Below, piece by piece: positions 24,265 through 32,281 of a DNA stretch of 33,837 bases. Position numbers and translations under genes: made by a program. Source of the DNA: an uncultured Alphaproteobacteria bacterium (GTDB taxonomy: Bacteria; Pseudomonadota; Alphaproteobacteria; HIMB59; GCA-002718135); the NCBI GenBank assembly GCA_902627245.1, contig CACOIH010000017.1, forward strand, positions 1 through 33,837, read 5' to 3'. The notes below the pieces were generated by a model. The model saw nothing but the letters and a program-made list of their open reading frames with translations, ran no database searches and was not told where the DNA came from. Numbering within the stretch: the stretch's first letter is position 1; every line of letters begins with the position of its first letter.

Positions 24265-26700
24265 TTAGTTTCTCAATTTATCATTATTTGGATCATAGGG
24301 GCTATCTTCGATAACAGTGACTTTATGTTTTTTGTCTAGTATGTCCATTTCTAAGTTTTGACCAATATCGGCATATGTTGGTTCTACCATACCAATTGCT
24401 AACGATTTTTTCACTCTAAAACCGTAGTTACCTCCTGTCGCACGACCAATTACTTTTCCATCATAATAGATAGGATTATTGCCTAGTGCATCTGCGTCTT
24501 CAATATCATGAACTTCTAATGTCACCATTTTATTTTTAAAGCCTCTTTGTTGCCATTCAACGAGAGCATCCCTTCCTATGAAATTGCCTTTATTAAGATG
24601 GATAAATCTATCTAAACCAGACTCGAAAGCAGCATACTCAATCGACATTTCAGTTCCAACTAACTTATATGTTTTCTCAACTCTTAAACTTTCCATTGCC
24701 CTTATACCAAATGGTTTCAAACCTAAATCTTTCCCTGCGTCCATAAGTTTATCAAAAATGTGATTTTGATATTCTATCGGATGGTGTAGTTCCCAACCAA
24801 GCTCACCAACGAAATTCATGCGCATAGCAATTGATGGTGCTAAACCAACATTAATTTTTTTTGATGATAGCCATGGGAAATTTTCGTTTGATAAATCAGT
24901 CCTGGTAATTTTAGATAAAATATCTCTTGATTTAGGTCCTGCAAGTACGAGTACGCCCATACTATTTGTTAAATTTTCATATGTTACTGAACCATCTTTT
25001 GGCATCCACTTATATATCCAATCATGATCTAATCTTTGAAATGCGCCTGCGGAAACTAAATAAAATGAGTTTTCTTTTTCTTTTGCAATTGTAAATTCAG
25101 AGTGGACTCCACCAGCAGTGTTTAGTGCATGACATAAATTTACTCTTCCAGTTTTCTTTGGTATTTTGTTGGCAACCAGATAATCCAGGAATTCTTCTGC
25201 ACCAGGTCCAGATATTCTACATTTAGCAAATGCTGACATATCTAATAAACCAGCATTTTCAGCAACGTTCATACATTCGTTACCTACATGTTCAAACCAC
25301 TTAGATCTTCTAAATGACCAATCATCTTTTTGAAGTTCTTTAGATGGAGCAAACCAGTTTGCGCGCTCCCACCCAAATTTTTGTCCAAAAACAGCTCCTA
25401 GTTCCTTTAATCTATCATAACAAGGAGCTTGTCTTAAAGGTCTGCCCTCTTCTCTCTCTTCGTCTGGATAATGAACAGTAAATACATTGGCATAGGCTTC
25501 CTCATTTTTCTCAATTAAGTAAGATTCGGTTGCGTAATCTCCAAATCTCCTTGGATCAACACCAAGCATATCAATAGTAGGTTCACCATCAACAATCCAC
25601 TCGGCAATTTGCCAGCCAGCTCCACCCGCCGCAGTAATACCAAAACTATGACCTTCATTTAACCAGAAATTTTTCAAACCCCATGCAGGTCCAACGATTG
25701 GACTGCCATCAGGAGTATAACAAATTGCGCCGTTGTATACTTTTTTAACTCCAACTTCTCCGAATATGGGAACTCTATGCATTGCAGATTCTATATGAGG
25801 TTCTATTCTTTCTAAATCTTCTTGAAAAAGTTCAAATTCTGATTCTTTATCTGGACCGTCAAGATAACATACAGGTGCCCCTTTTTCATAAGGTCCTAAA
25901 ATTAAACCTCCACGTTCTTCTCTCATATACCAAGAACTATCTGAATCTCTTAATACACCCATCTCGGGTAATCCTTGTTCTTTTCTTTTAAGTATTTCTG
26001 GATGATCATCGGTTACAATGTACTGATGTTCGACTGGAATCACAGGAACTTCAAGACCAACCATTTTACCAGTTTGTCTTGCAAAATTTCCACTGCATGA
26101 GACGACATGTTCACATTCAATTGTGCCCTTATCTGTTTCGACAATCCACATATCATCTTTTGTTTTAGAAATTCCTGTAACAGTCGTGTTCCTATAAATT
26201 TCTGCACCTTTGTCCCTTGCGCCTTTGGCTAAAGCTTGTGTTAAATCAGCAGGTTGTATGTATCCATCTTCTGGATGTTGAATTGCTCCAATTAATCCAT
26301 CCGTATTGCAAAGTGGCCATATCTCTTTTACTTGCTTTGGTGTTAAAAACTTAACATCAACACCTATGGTCTTAGCTACTCCAGAGTATTGATAATATTC
26401 ATCCATCCTGTCTTTAGTAGTTGCAAGTCTTATATTTGACACGACGCTAAATCCAACTTTTTGTCCTGTTTCTTCCTCTAAGGTTTTATAAAGTTTAACG
26501 GCATACTTATGTAGCTGACCAACAGAATAACTCATGTTAAACAATGGTAATAGCCCAGCTGCATGCCAAGTAGATCCTGATGTTAATTCTTTTCTTTCGA
26601 CAAGTACTACATCAGACCAGCCTTTTTTTGCTAAATGATAGAGTGTGCTAACTCCTACAGCACCTCCTCCTATAACTACAACTTTTGACTTTGATTTCAT
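24265..26700 (-). CDS. Dimethylglycine dehydrogenase-like FAD/THF enzyme
   Basis: This large flavoenzyme oxidatively demethylates dimethylglycine (or sarcosine) and transfers the carbon to THF. The 811-residue product aligns along its length with mammalian DMGDH. FAD motif [17 protein letters not shown] lies at residues 7-23 and [10 protein letters not shown] at 41-50, where His46 is the expected covalent FAD attachment site. A DAO domain runs to about residue 370, followed by a middle domain ([33 protein letters not shown]) and GcvT plus its C-terminal domain ([36 protein letters not shown]). It leads the etfB-etfA-ETF-QO run. Because soxBDAG covers sarcosine, dimethylglycine is the more likely substrate; that is inference. 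It is single-chain, unlike SoxBDAG, and lacks an NAD-binding domain. Confidence 0.93.
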   Translation of the reverse strand: MKSKSKVVVIGGGAVGVSTLYHLAKKGWSDVVLVERKELTSGSTWHAAGLLPLFNMSYSVGQLHKYAVKLYKTLEEETGQKVGFSVVSNIRLATTKDRMDEYYQYSGVAKTIGVDVKFLTPKQVKEIWPLCNTDGLIGAIQHPEDGYIQPADLTQALAKGARDKGAEIYRNTTVTGISKTKDDMWIVETDKGTIECEHVVSCSGNFARQTGKMVGLEVPVIPVEHQYIVTDDHPEILKRKEQGLPEMGVLRDSDSSWYMREERGGLILGPYEKGAPVCYLDGPDKESEFELFQEDLERIEPHIESAMHRVPIFGEVGVKKVYNGAICYTPDGSPIVGPAWGLKNFWLNEGHSFGITAAGGAGWQIAEWIVDGEPTIDMLGVDPRRFGDYATESYLIEKNEEAYANVFTVHYPDEEREEGRPLRQAPCYDRLKELGAVFGQKFGWERANWFAPSKELQKDDWSFRRSKWFEHVGNECMNVAENAGLLDMSAFAKCRISGPGAEEFLDYLVANKIPKKTGRVNLCHALNTAGGVHSEFTIAKEKENSFYLVSAGAFQRLDHDWIYKWMPKDGSVTYENLTNSMGVLVLAGPKSRDILSKITRTDLSNENFPWLSSKKINVGLAPSIAMRMNFVGELGWELHHPIEYQNHIFDKLMDAGKDLGLKPFGIRAMESLRVEKTYKLVGTEMSIEYAAFESGLDRFIHLNKGNFIGRDALVEWQQRGFKNKMVTLEVHDIEDADALGNNPIYYDGKVIGRATGGNYGFRVKKSLAIGMVEPTYADIGQNLEMDILDKKHKVTVIEDSPYDPNNDKLRN

Positions 26701-26754
26701 TGTTACTATTTAATACTGTACTTCATTAATCATATTAAATAAGGTGGGTCAATC
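26701..26754. promoter_or_regulatory. Divergent promoter gap between DMGDH-like operon and dsbA-like gene
   Basis: These 54 bp must hold the promoters of the minus-strand dehydrogenase/ETF operon and the plus-strand thiol oxidoreductase, unless they extend into coding sequence. On the plus strand AAGGTGGG lies just before the dsbA-like ATG and serves as its ribosome site. The rest is AT-rich (TTAATCATATTAAAT) with no confident -35/-10 pair or palindrome. Confidence 0.35.
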
Positions 26755-27375
26755 ATGAGATACTTCAAAAGAATGTTTTTAGTGGTTATTATCACTGCGT
26801 TAAGTTGTCTTCCTGCTAATTCAGAAATGACAATCGAAAAGTTATTTTTTGACAATTCAGAACCTTTTCACTTGAAAATTCTTAAGGTAATTCCAGAAGA
26901 AGGTATAATACAAATAGGTGAAGATGATGCGAAAAATACTATAATTGAATTCATGGACTATTTTTGTGGTTACTGCAAAAAAGTACACACTGAATTATTG
27001 GAAATAGCAAATGAACGTGATGATACGAGGATAGTTTTTCTACAACATCCAATTTTAAGCGAGTCATCTAAAGTGTTAGCAAATATGGTTGTTGCTGCAA
27101 ATATGCAAAATAAGGGAATTGAATTTCACAACGCTTTATTTAGCATTAACGGAAATATTAATAACGAAAAAATCAAGCAAATAGTTGAAGAACTTGGAAT
27201 TAATGGAGCTAAGCTAAATATAGACATGTCTAAAGAAGAAGTAAAAAAAATAGTTGGTGTTTCTTCTTTTGTAGCTAATGGAACTGGTGCAAGAGGTACA
27301 CCAACATTCTTTATAAACGAAGAGTTTGTAGTTGGATATATTTCTATTGAAAAAATTAAATCTTTACTAAAGTAG
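26755..27375 (+). CDS. DsbA-family thiol:disulfide oxidoreductase, exported
   Basis: A periplasmic thioredoxin-fold protein expected to form or shuffle disulfides. The 206-residue product has a signal peptide (about residues 7-23, cleaved around ANS-E). Next comes FMDYFCGYCKKVHTEL with the redox motif CGYC at residues 71-74, and ARGTPTFFINEEFVVGY with cis-Pro183, as in the Com1/DsbA-like oxidoreductases. Its N-terminal extension (residues 25-55) resembles the one before the thioredoxin domain in these proteins. It is a single gene, divergent from the DMGDH-like operon and convergent with the GcvT-family gene. A 15-bp-stem hairpin begins at its stop codon. Whether it acts as oxidase or isomerase cannot be told; no DsbB, DsbD or cytochrome c maturation gene is nearby. 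Confidence 0.9.
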   Translation: MRYFKRMFLVVIITALSCLPANSEMTIEKLFFDNSEPFHLKILKVIPEEGIIQIGEDDAKNTIIEFMDYFCGYCKKVHTELLEIANERDDTRIVFLQHPILSESSKVLANMVVAANMQNKGIEFHNALFSINGNINNEKIKQIVEELGINGAKLNIDMSKEEVKKIVGVSSFVANGTGARGTPTFFINEEFVVGYISIEKIKSLLK

Positions 27376-27408
27376 TAAAAGCTTCTTAACTAAAAGAAGC
27401 TTTTACTA
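27373..27408. terminator. Bidirectional hairpin between convergent genes
   Basis: A perfect 15-bp inverted repeat: left arm 27373-27387 (TAGTAAAAGCTTCTT), loop AACTAA, right arm 27394-27408 (AAGAAGCTTTTACTA). The left arm starts with the stop codon of the dsbA-like gene. It lies 15 bp from the end of the convergent GcvT-family gene. The arms contain A and T runs, so the structure can work as an intrinsic terminator in both directions. It is the clearest terminator in the window. Confidence 0.8.
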
Positions 27409-27422
27409 AAAATTTATAATAA

Positions 27423-28760
27423 CTATTTATTAGCGTCAGATACTTCCCTGGTATTTGCATTATAAGACTCAGTAAAAGGTATTGAAACTATTTCTGCATC
27501 TACAGGTGTTCCTGGTGTATCAGAATATTGATCAGGTAAATGTACTTTATACTTCTTCCCCAATTCACCAATAGGAAATCCATTTTTACTAAGTACTCCT
27601 TCATAAGGAACATAACCCATAGCAATATTTCTACCTTGCTCTGGGTGATACCAAGGAGAAGTTATAAATCCATTAGGTTCACCACCATCTTCTGATACTA
27701 GCCAAAAATCAGGTGCGTATTCTTCAATAGGTTTTCCTCCAAGTGATAAACCAACTAACTGTAATTTATAAGGTTTTTGACCAGCTCGTAAATCATCTCT
27801 CATCTTTTCAAGAACTGCTTTTCCAACATAGTCTGTAGTCTTATTCCACTCACCTTTACCAGATAGTGAAACTTGATAACCTAAATTACATTGAAACGGA
27901 TTGTGTTGATTATCCATATCTTGGCCCCAAGATAAAATTCCTGCTTGAATTCTTCTATGATGTGCTGGTGCAATAACCATGAGACTATGTTTTTTTCCTG
28001 CTTCTAAAACAGCGTTCCACATATCATCTGCATATTTAGTGGAATCATATAGATATATTTCAAATCCAGCTTCACCTGAAAAACCAGATTGAGAAATTAT
28101 ACATTCTCTTCCACCAACTTTTACTGAGGCTAGACCATAGAATGGCATATTGTTAATATCCACTTGATCACCTACTAGATCAGTCATTAAAGCATGGGCT
28201 TTAGGTCCCTGTATTTGAACAGGGCTTACATCAATTTCATCAATTGTAACATTAAAACGATTGTCATGATTGACACCTTGAAGATATAGGCCAATATCTG
28301 AATCAGATAGAGAAAACCAAAATTCATCTTTAGAAATTCTTAAAAGAATTGGATCGTTTAAAACTCCTCCGTATTGATTGCATAAAATTACATACCTTGC
28401 TCTCATTGGAGATATTTTTGTAGCATCTCTAGTTATTACATAATCAACAAATGCTTCAGCATCTGGTCCTTTAACTTGAATTTGTCTTTCAACAGCAACA
28501 TTCCACATTGTAACATGGTTTTTTATTGCTTCATACTCGACCATTGCTCCACCATCTTCTGGTTTTACATAGCCCCTTGGATGATAAATTCTATTATAAA
28601 CTGTAGCTCTCCAACATCCCGCCTCCATTGACAAATGCCAATATGGTGATTTTCTTACTCTAGTTGAAATTAGCATTTGAACTGGTGTAGGACCGCTCTG
28701 TCTTAAATTATAGGGAACCTTTCTATCCGATTGATCCACTGACGTATGATGTTTAATCAT
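27423..28760 (-). CDS. GcvT/DmdA-family aminomethyl- or methyltransferase, substrate unknown
   Basis: A stand-alone tetrahydrofolate-dependent transferase of the GcvT fold, 445 residues, cytoplasmic. The central blocks GGVLNDPILLRISKDEFWFS (residues 131-150), IQGPKAHALM (183-192), SGFSGEAGFEIYL (225-237), and SWGQDMDNQHNPFQCNLG (277-294) resemble DMSP demethylase DmdA more than glycine-cleavage T protein. DmdA is about 369 residues; this protein has about 75 more, including an N-terminal segment with RVRKSPYWHLSMEAGCW (about 34-50) and a longer C-terminal domain. A strong AAGGAG lies six bases before the ATG. Likely chemistry is methyl transfer from an S-, O- or N-methyl compound to THF; the donor is not known. 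I do not call it dmdA, because similar paralogues exist in marine alphaproteobacteria without known DMSP activity. Confidence 0.88.
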   Translation of the reverse strand: MIKHHTSVDQSDRKVPYNLRQSGPTPVQMLISTRVRKSPYWHLSMEAGCWRATVYNRIYHPRGYVKPEDGGAMVEYEAIKNHVTMWNVAVERQIQVKGPDAEAFVDYVITRDATKISPMRARYVILCNQYGGVLNDPILLRISKDEFWFSLSDSDIGLYLQGVNHDNRFNVTIDEIDVSPVQIQGPKAHALMTDLVGDQVDINNMPFYGLASVKVGGRECIISQSGFSGEAGFEIYLYDSTKYADDMWNAVLEAGKKHSLMVIAPAHHRRIQAGILSWGQDMDNQHNPFQCNLGYQVSLSGKGEWNKTTDYVGKAVLEKMRDDLRAGQKPYKLQLVGLSLGGKPIEEYAPDFWLVSEDGGEPNGFITSPWYHPEQGRNIAMGYVPYEGVLSKNGFPIGELGKKYKVHLPDQYSDTPGTPVDAEIVSIPFTESYNANTREVSDANK

Positions 28761-28911
28761 TATAAACTCCTTAAATAAATATGTCTTTTCTGTATTTAAT
28801 CTTTAAATACTCCGCAATAACAAAATGAATATCATTTAAAAAAAATGGTGGACCTTAATTAGGTCAAAATTTAGTCTTAGTTTTGACAGTAAATTTTGCT
28901 ATTTGAAGGTA
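28761..28911. promoter_or_regulatory. Divergent intergenic region with inverted repeat
   Basis: This 151-bp gap, the largest in the window, separates the minus-strand GcvT-family gene from the plus-strand OmpA-like gene. It holds a strong AAGGAG site for the former (complement of 28767-28772), an interrupted palindrome GACCT-taatt-AGGTC at 28851-28865, and TTGACA at 28883-28888, which is too close to the OmpA-like start to be its -35 with normal spacing. No conserved riboswitch core was recognised. Confidence 0.4.
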
Positions 28912-29820
28912 ATGCGACTTAATTATTTAATACCAATATTATCTATTATAATCTTTTTAAGTGGTTGTTCAGCTAGTTATAAACAACTTTCAACCATGGA
29001 AGATAAGAAATCAAATAGCTTTCAAGAACACCTGCTTAATGAATATAAAAAAAGAGCTACTTTCGAAGCAGAGGAAATGCACGATTGGAATTCAGCAAAA
29101 TTATATTCTGAAAAAGCTCTCAAGAGTATTGAAACAGATGAAATATATCCTGAAGAAATTTCATATTGGAAGCTTCCAGAAAAAAATATTGATGAAATTA
29201 CAATTGCATATGATAACCTTATGACAATTTATAAAGATGCAAAAAGAATTGATCCTTTTAATTTAGCAAGAGCTATTTCTTCATTGGATTGTTGGTCAGA
29301 GCAACAGGAAGAAAATTGGCAAACTTGGGATATTGATAATTGTAAGAATGATTTCTTAAATGCTATGCATGATATTTACGAAAAAATATCTATACAGAAG
29401 GATGAACTAGAAACATCAAATAAAAAAGAGAATAATTTAAAAAATGAGACAAAAGATGAAGTAACAATTGTTACTAAAAATAAAAACGAAGAATTAATGC
29501 AGATAATATATTTTGACTTTGATGAATTCAATTTATCCGAATTAAGTAAGCAAAAAATAAAATTATTTTTAGATAATTATAGCAATGCGATTGAAGAATA
29601 TCTTGTTGTTGGCCATACTGATACTAAAGGAACAAAAAATTATAATTTTTCATTATCAATCAAAAGAGCAGAAGTTGTAAAAGAAATTTTAGTTAATTAT
29701 GGAATTAATCAAAGTAGTATCAAAATTTTAGGTAAAGGAGAAGAATCATTGGCAGTAAATACTCCAGATAATACTAAACAACCAGCAAATCGAAGAGTAG
29801 AAATAAAAAAAACAAATTAA
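28912..29820 (+). CDS. OmpA-family outer-membrane lipoprotein, Pal-like
   Basis: A lipoprotein that should tether the outer membrane to peptidoglycan. From the chosen ATG the product is 302 residues, starting MRLNYLIPILSIIIFLSGCS with a lipobox LSGC and lipidated Cys19. A TTG nine bases upstream is a possible alternative start. The middle 150 residues are helical and charged, with WNSAKLYSEKALKSI-type segments. The OmpA_C domain is at about residues 198-302: IIYFDFDEFNLSE, VVGHTDTKGTKNYNFSLSIK, then RAEVVKEILVNYGI and PANRRVEIKK. The Asp and Arg that bind meso-diaminopimelate (HTD and ANRRVEI) are present. apaG follows 39 bp later. The N-terminal region is not that of classic Pal, and no tol genes are near. 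Confidence 0.9.
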   Translation: MRLNYLIPILSIIIFLSGCSASYKQLSTMEDKKSNSFQEHLLNEYKKRATFEAEEMHDWNSAKLYSEKALKSIETDEIYPEEISYWKLPEKNIDEITIAYDNLMTIYKDAKRIDPFNLARAISSLDCWSEQQEENWQTWDIDNCKNDFLNAMHDIYEKISIQKDELETSNKKENNLKNETKDEVTIVTKNKNEELMQIIYFDFDEFNLSELSKQKIKLFLDNYSNAIEEYLVVGHTDTKGTKNYNFSLSIKRAEVVKEILVNYGINQSSIKILGKGEESLAVNTPDNTKQPANRRVEIKKTN

Positions 29821-29859
29821 CTTTTTTTTGTATTTATTTTGGTATATTGACCTTTTTTA

Positions 29860-30252
29860 ATGTATTCTAAAACAACAAAAAAAATAAATATTACGGTAAA
29901 ACCATATTACCTTGAAGATCAATCAGAACCTGAGGATCAGCACTTTGTCTGGGCGTATAGAGTTACTATAGACAATCAAGGAAATGAAAAAGTTCAGTTG
30001 GTAAATAGATATTGGAAAATTATAGATGCAAATGGCACATTACAGGAAGTAAGGGGTAAAGGTGTTGTAGGTGAGCAACCTGTTTTGAATCCTGGTGAAA
30101 AATTTGAATATACAAGCGGTACACCATTAACAACATCTTCTGGATTTATGGAAGGAATTTATGAGATGCAAAATGATAATGGAGATAAATTTGATGTTCA
30201 AATTCCTCAATTTTCACTAGATGATCCTTCAGAAACAAATAAATTAAACTAA
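29860..30252 (+). CDS. apaG: ApaG (Co2+/Mg2+ efflux-associated) protein
   Basis: ApaG is a small Ig-like beta-sandwich protein of unclear biochemical role, linked to metal tolerance and to dinucleotide polyphosphate metabolism in enterobacteria. The 130-residue product shows FVWAYRVTIDNQGNEKVQLV (about residues 29-48), NRYWKIIDANG, then GKGVVGEQPVLNPGEKFEYT and SGTPLTTSSGFMEGIYEM, which together are diagnostic. Length fits the family. It is between the OmpA-like gene and trkH (10 bp gap). No ApaH gene lies next to it, as would be common in gammaproteobacteria. Confidence 0.95.
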   Translation: MYSKTTKKINITVKPYYLEDQSEPEDQHFVWAYRVTIDNQGNEKVQLVNRYWKIIDANGTLQEVRGKGVVGEQPVLNPGEKFEYTSGTPLTTSSGFMEGIYEMQNDNGDKFDVQIPQFSLDDPSETNKLN

Positions 30253-30262
30253 TAACATTTTC

Positions 30263-31711
30263 ATGAGAGACTTTAGGTCGATTATTAATATTATAGGTTT
30301 ATTATTATGCATTGAAGCGATTGCAATGCTAATCCCAATGACTTATGATCTATTTTATAATAATAATGATTGGGTTCAATTTCTTTATTCCAGCTTAGTA
30401 ACATTTTTTATAGGTATAATTTTATATATCGCATTCAAAAAAAAAGAAATGAAACTTGAGATAAGGCAAGCATTTGTTCTAACAATATCATCATGGATTG
30501 TAATCTCCCTTTTTAGCGCAATTCCTTTTGTATATTCATCATCTTCTTTGACATATACCGATGCATTTTTTGAATCTGTAAGTGGTATTACTACCACAGG
30601 AGCTACTGTTATATATAATTTAGAAAATTTATCAGAAGGAATATTAATTTGGCGATCACTTCTACAATGGTTTGGCGGAATAGGAATAATTGTATTAGCA
30701 ATGGCAATTTTGCCAACACTACAAATTGGCGGAATGCAACTTTTACATATGGAACATGATGATCCATATGAAAAAACAATTCCCAAAGTAAATAGGTTCG
30801 TCCTGGAATTATTCCTACTTTATGTTTGTTTATCTGTAATATGTGGATTGCTTTATTTCCTGAACGGCATGACTGGTTTTGACTCAGTTATCCATGCAAT
30901 GTCAACCATATCTACTGGTGGTTTTTCTAATCATAATCAGTCTTTTGCTTTCTTTAACTCATTCAAAATTGAAATTATAAGTGTTTTCTTCATGATTATT
31001 GGAAGTTTACCATTTGTATTATATTTACAATTTCTACATAGGCAAAACAAAAATTTTTTAAAAGATGATCAATTAAAACTATTTTTATTAATTATTACAA
31101 TAACAGTATTTGCTACTTCTATTTGGCTTACAATAAATCTTTCTTACGATTACCTATCATCTTTTCGAATTGCGTTATTTAATATAATATCAATATTAAC
31201 CGGAACAGGTTACTCTAGTAATGATTTTTCAAACTGGGGCAGTTATGGAACTGTTATTATGATTATCATAATGTTCATTGGTGGATGTGCTGGGTCAACT
31301 ACTGGGGGAATTAAAATATTTAGATTACAAATTCTTTTTAGAGGAGCTACAAGCCAAATTAAAAAACTAACACAACCTCACGCAGTATTTATAATGCGCT
31401 TTAATGGTAAAACAGTAAATGAAAATACATACAATTCTGTAATAGGCTTCTTTTTTATGTATATTTTAGTATTTATTATATCTGCTTTATGCCTAAGTTT
31501 TCTTAATTTAGATTTTCTTACCGCATTCTCAGCAGCAGCTTCAGCTATTTCTAATGTTGGTCCTGGTTTGGGTGAAATAGTTGGACCGTCTGGAAGTTAT
31601 TTTTCATTAAGTGATGGAGCAAAATGGATTTTAGCATTAACTATGATAATTGGAAGATTAGAAATATTTACTGTTTTAGTACTACTATCGATAAATTTTT
31701 GGAAAAATTGA
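30263..31711 (+). CDS. trkH: Potassium uptake protein, TrkH/KtrB family
   Basis: The channel-like subunit of the Trk K+ uptake system in the inner membrane. The 482-residue product has the four selectivity-filter loops of the family: GITTTGATV (about residues 110-118), STISTGGFSNHNQ (about 213-225), ILTGTGYSSNDFSNWG (about 310-325) and SAISNVGPGLGEIVGP (about 430-445), separated by paired membrane helices. GGCAGSTTGGIKIFR (about 348-362), before the third repeat end, is also typical. No trkA gene, which would encode the cytosolic regulatory partner, is adjacent, so TrkA must be elsewhere. The start is 10 bp after apaG and the stop abuts the stop of the convergent lipoprotein gene. Confidence 0.95.
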   Translation: MRDFRSIINIIGLLLCIEAIAMLIPMTYDLFYNNNDWVQFLYSSLVTFFIGIILYIAFKKKEMKLEIRQAFVLTISSWIVISLFSAIPFVYSSSSLTYTDAFFESVSGITTTGATVIYNLENLSEGILIWRSLLQWFGGIGIIVLAMAILPTLQIGGMQLLHMEHDDPYEKTIPKVNRFVLELFLLYVCLSVICGLLYFLNGMTGFDSVIHAMSTISTGGFSNHNQSFAFFNSFKIEIISVFFMIIGSLPFVLYLQFLHRQNKNFLKDDQLKLFLLIITITVFATSIWLTINLSYDYLSSFRIALFNIISILTGTGYSSNDFSNWGSYGTVIMIIIMFIGGCAGSTTGGIKIFRLQILFRGATSQIKKLTQPHAVFIMRFNGKTVNENTYNSVIGFFFMYILVFIISALCLSFLNLDFLTAFSAAASAISNVGPGLGEIVGPSGSYFSLSDGAKWILALTMIIGRLEIFTVLVLLSINFWKN

Positions 31712-32281
31712 TTAGAGTAGATATTCTGCCATATACAATTGTGTCATAGATTTTGTTTCATTAACAAAATCATAAATTGCTTTATTTAATAAATCATTAA
31801 TTATCATTTCTTCTTCATTTAAAGAAATATATTTTTTTGAGGTTGTTGACCTTAATGTTTCTACAGTGGTATTTGCTATTAAAAAATTACTGTCGTCGAA
31901 TAGATTGTATTCAACTAAAAAAAATATTTTATAATTAAATATTGTTTTTTCTTCATATTTATTAGCATTGGTATTTTCAACTTCTTTTTTTGTTATTGAA
32001 GCTTCAAGAATATTAATAATTAATTTATTTTCATTACCAAAATTAATAATATTATTATTTATCCAATTTTCGATAATTGTTAATGGTGTGTTTTTTATTT
32101 TATCTTCAATATTTTCTTCAGAAAATATTGGATTATAATTTACTTGTACTAATAACTCTTTAGCACTAATAGATATTTTACTTAATCTTGAATTATCTAT
32201 TTTGACAGGATCTATCAATTCAACTGGCTGGCATGACAAAAGAACAAAAAATATATAAATTAAGCTATTTCTTAAGAACAT
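31712..32281 (-). CDS. Hypothetical lipoprotein, 189 aa
   Basis: Not recognised. The N-terminus MFLRNSLIYIFFVLLSCQPV is a lipoprotein signal with Cys17 as the lipidated residue (lipobox VLLSC). The mature part is Asn-, Glu- and Ile-rich with no other Cys. Middle segments such as KISISAKELLVQVNYNP and TIIENWINNNIINFGN alternate strands and helices, and a C-terminal helix is likely at NEEEMIINDLLNKAIYDFVN. Its start lies 17 bases inside argF on the same strand, so it is probably co-translated with the arginine genes, although its function need not be related. It ends exactly where trkH ends. Confidence 0.75.
   Translation of the reverse strand: MFLRNSLIYIFFVLLSCQPVELIDPVKIDNSRLSKISISAKELLVQVNYNPIFSEENIEDKIKNTPLTIIENWINNNIINFGNENKLIINILEASITKKEVENTNANKYEEKTIFNYKIFFLVEYNLFDDSNFLIANTTVETLRSTTSKKYISLNEEEMIINDLLNKAIYDFVNETKSMTQLYMAEYLL

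Noticed and set aside
27423-28760. Naming the GcvT-family gene dmdA
   Set aside because: The core is DmdA-like, but the length and N-terminal region differ, and no DMSP-specific residues could be confirmed without alignment and structure.
28761-28911. Possible glycine or SAM riboswitch before the GcvT-family gene
   Set aside because: Such elements are known before one-carbon genes in marine alphaproteobacteria, but I could not find a conserved core or a convincing set of helices here, only a short inverted repeat and the ribosome site.
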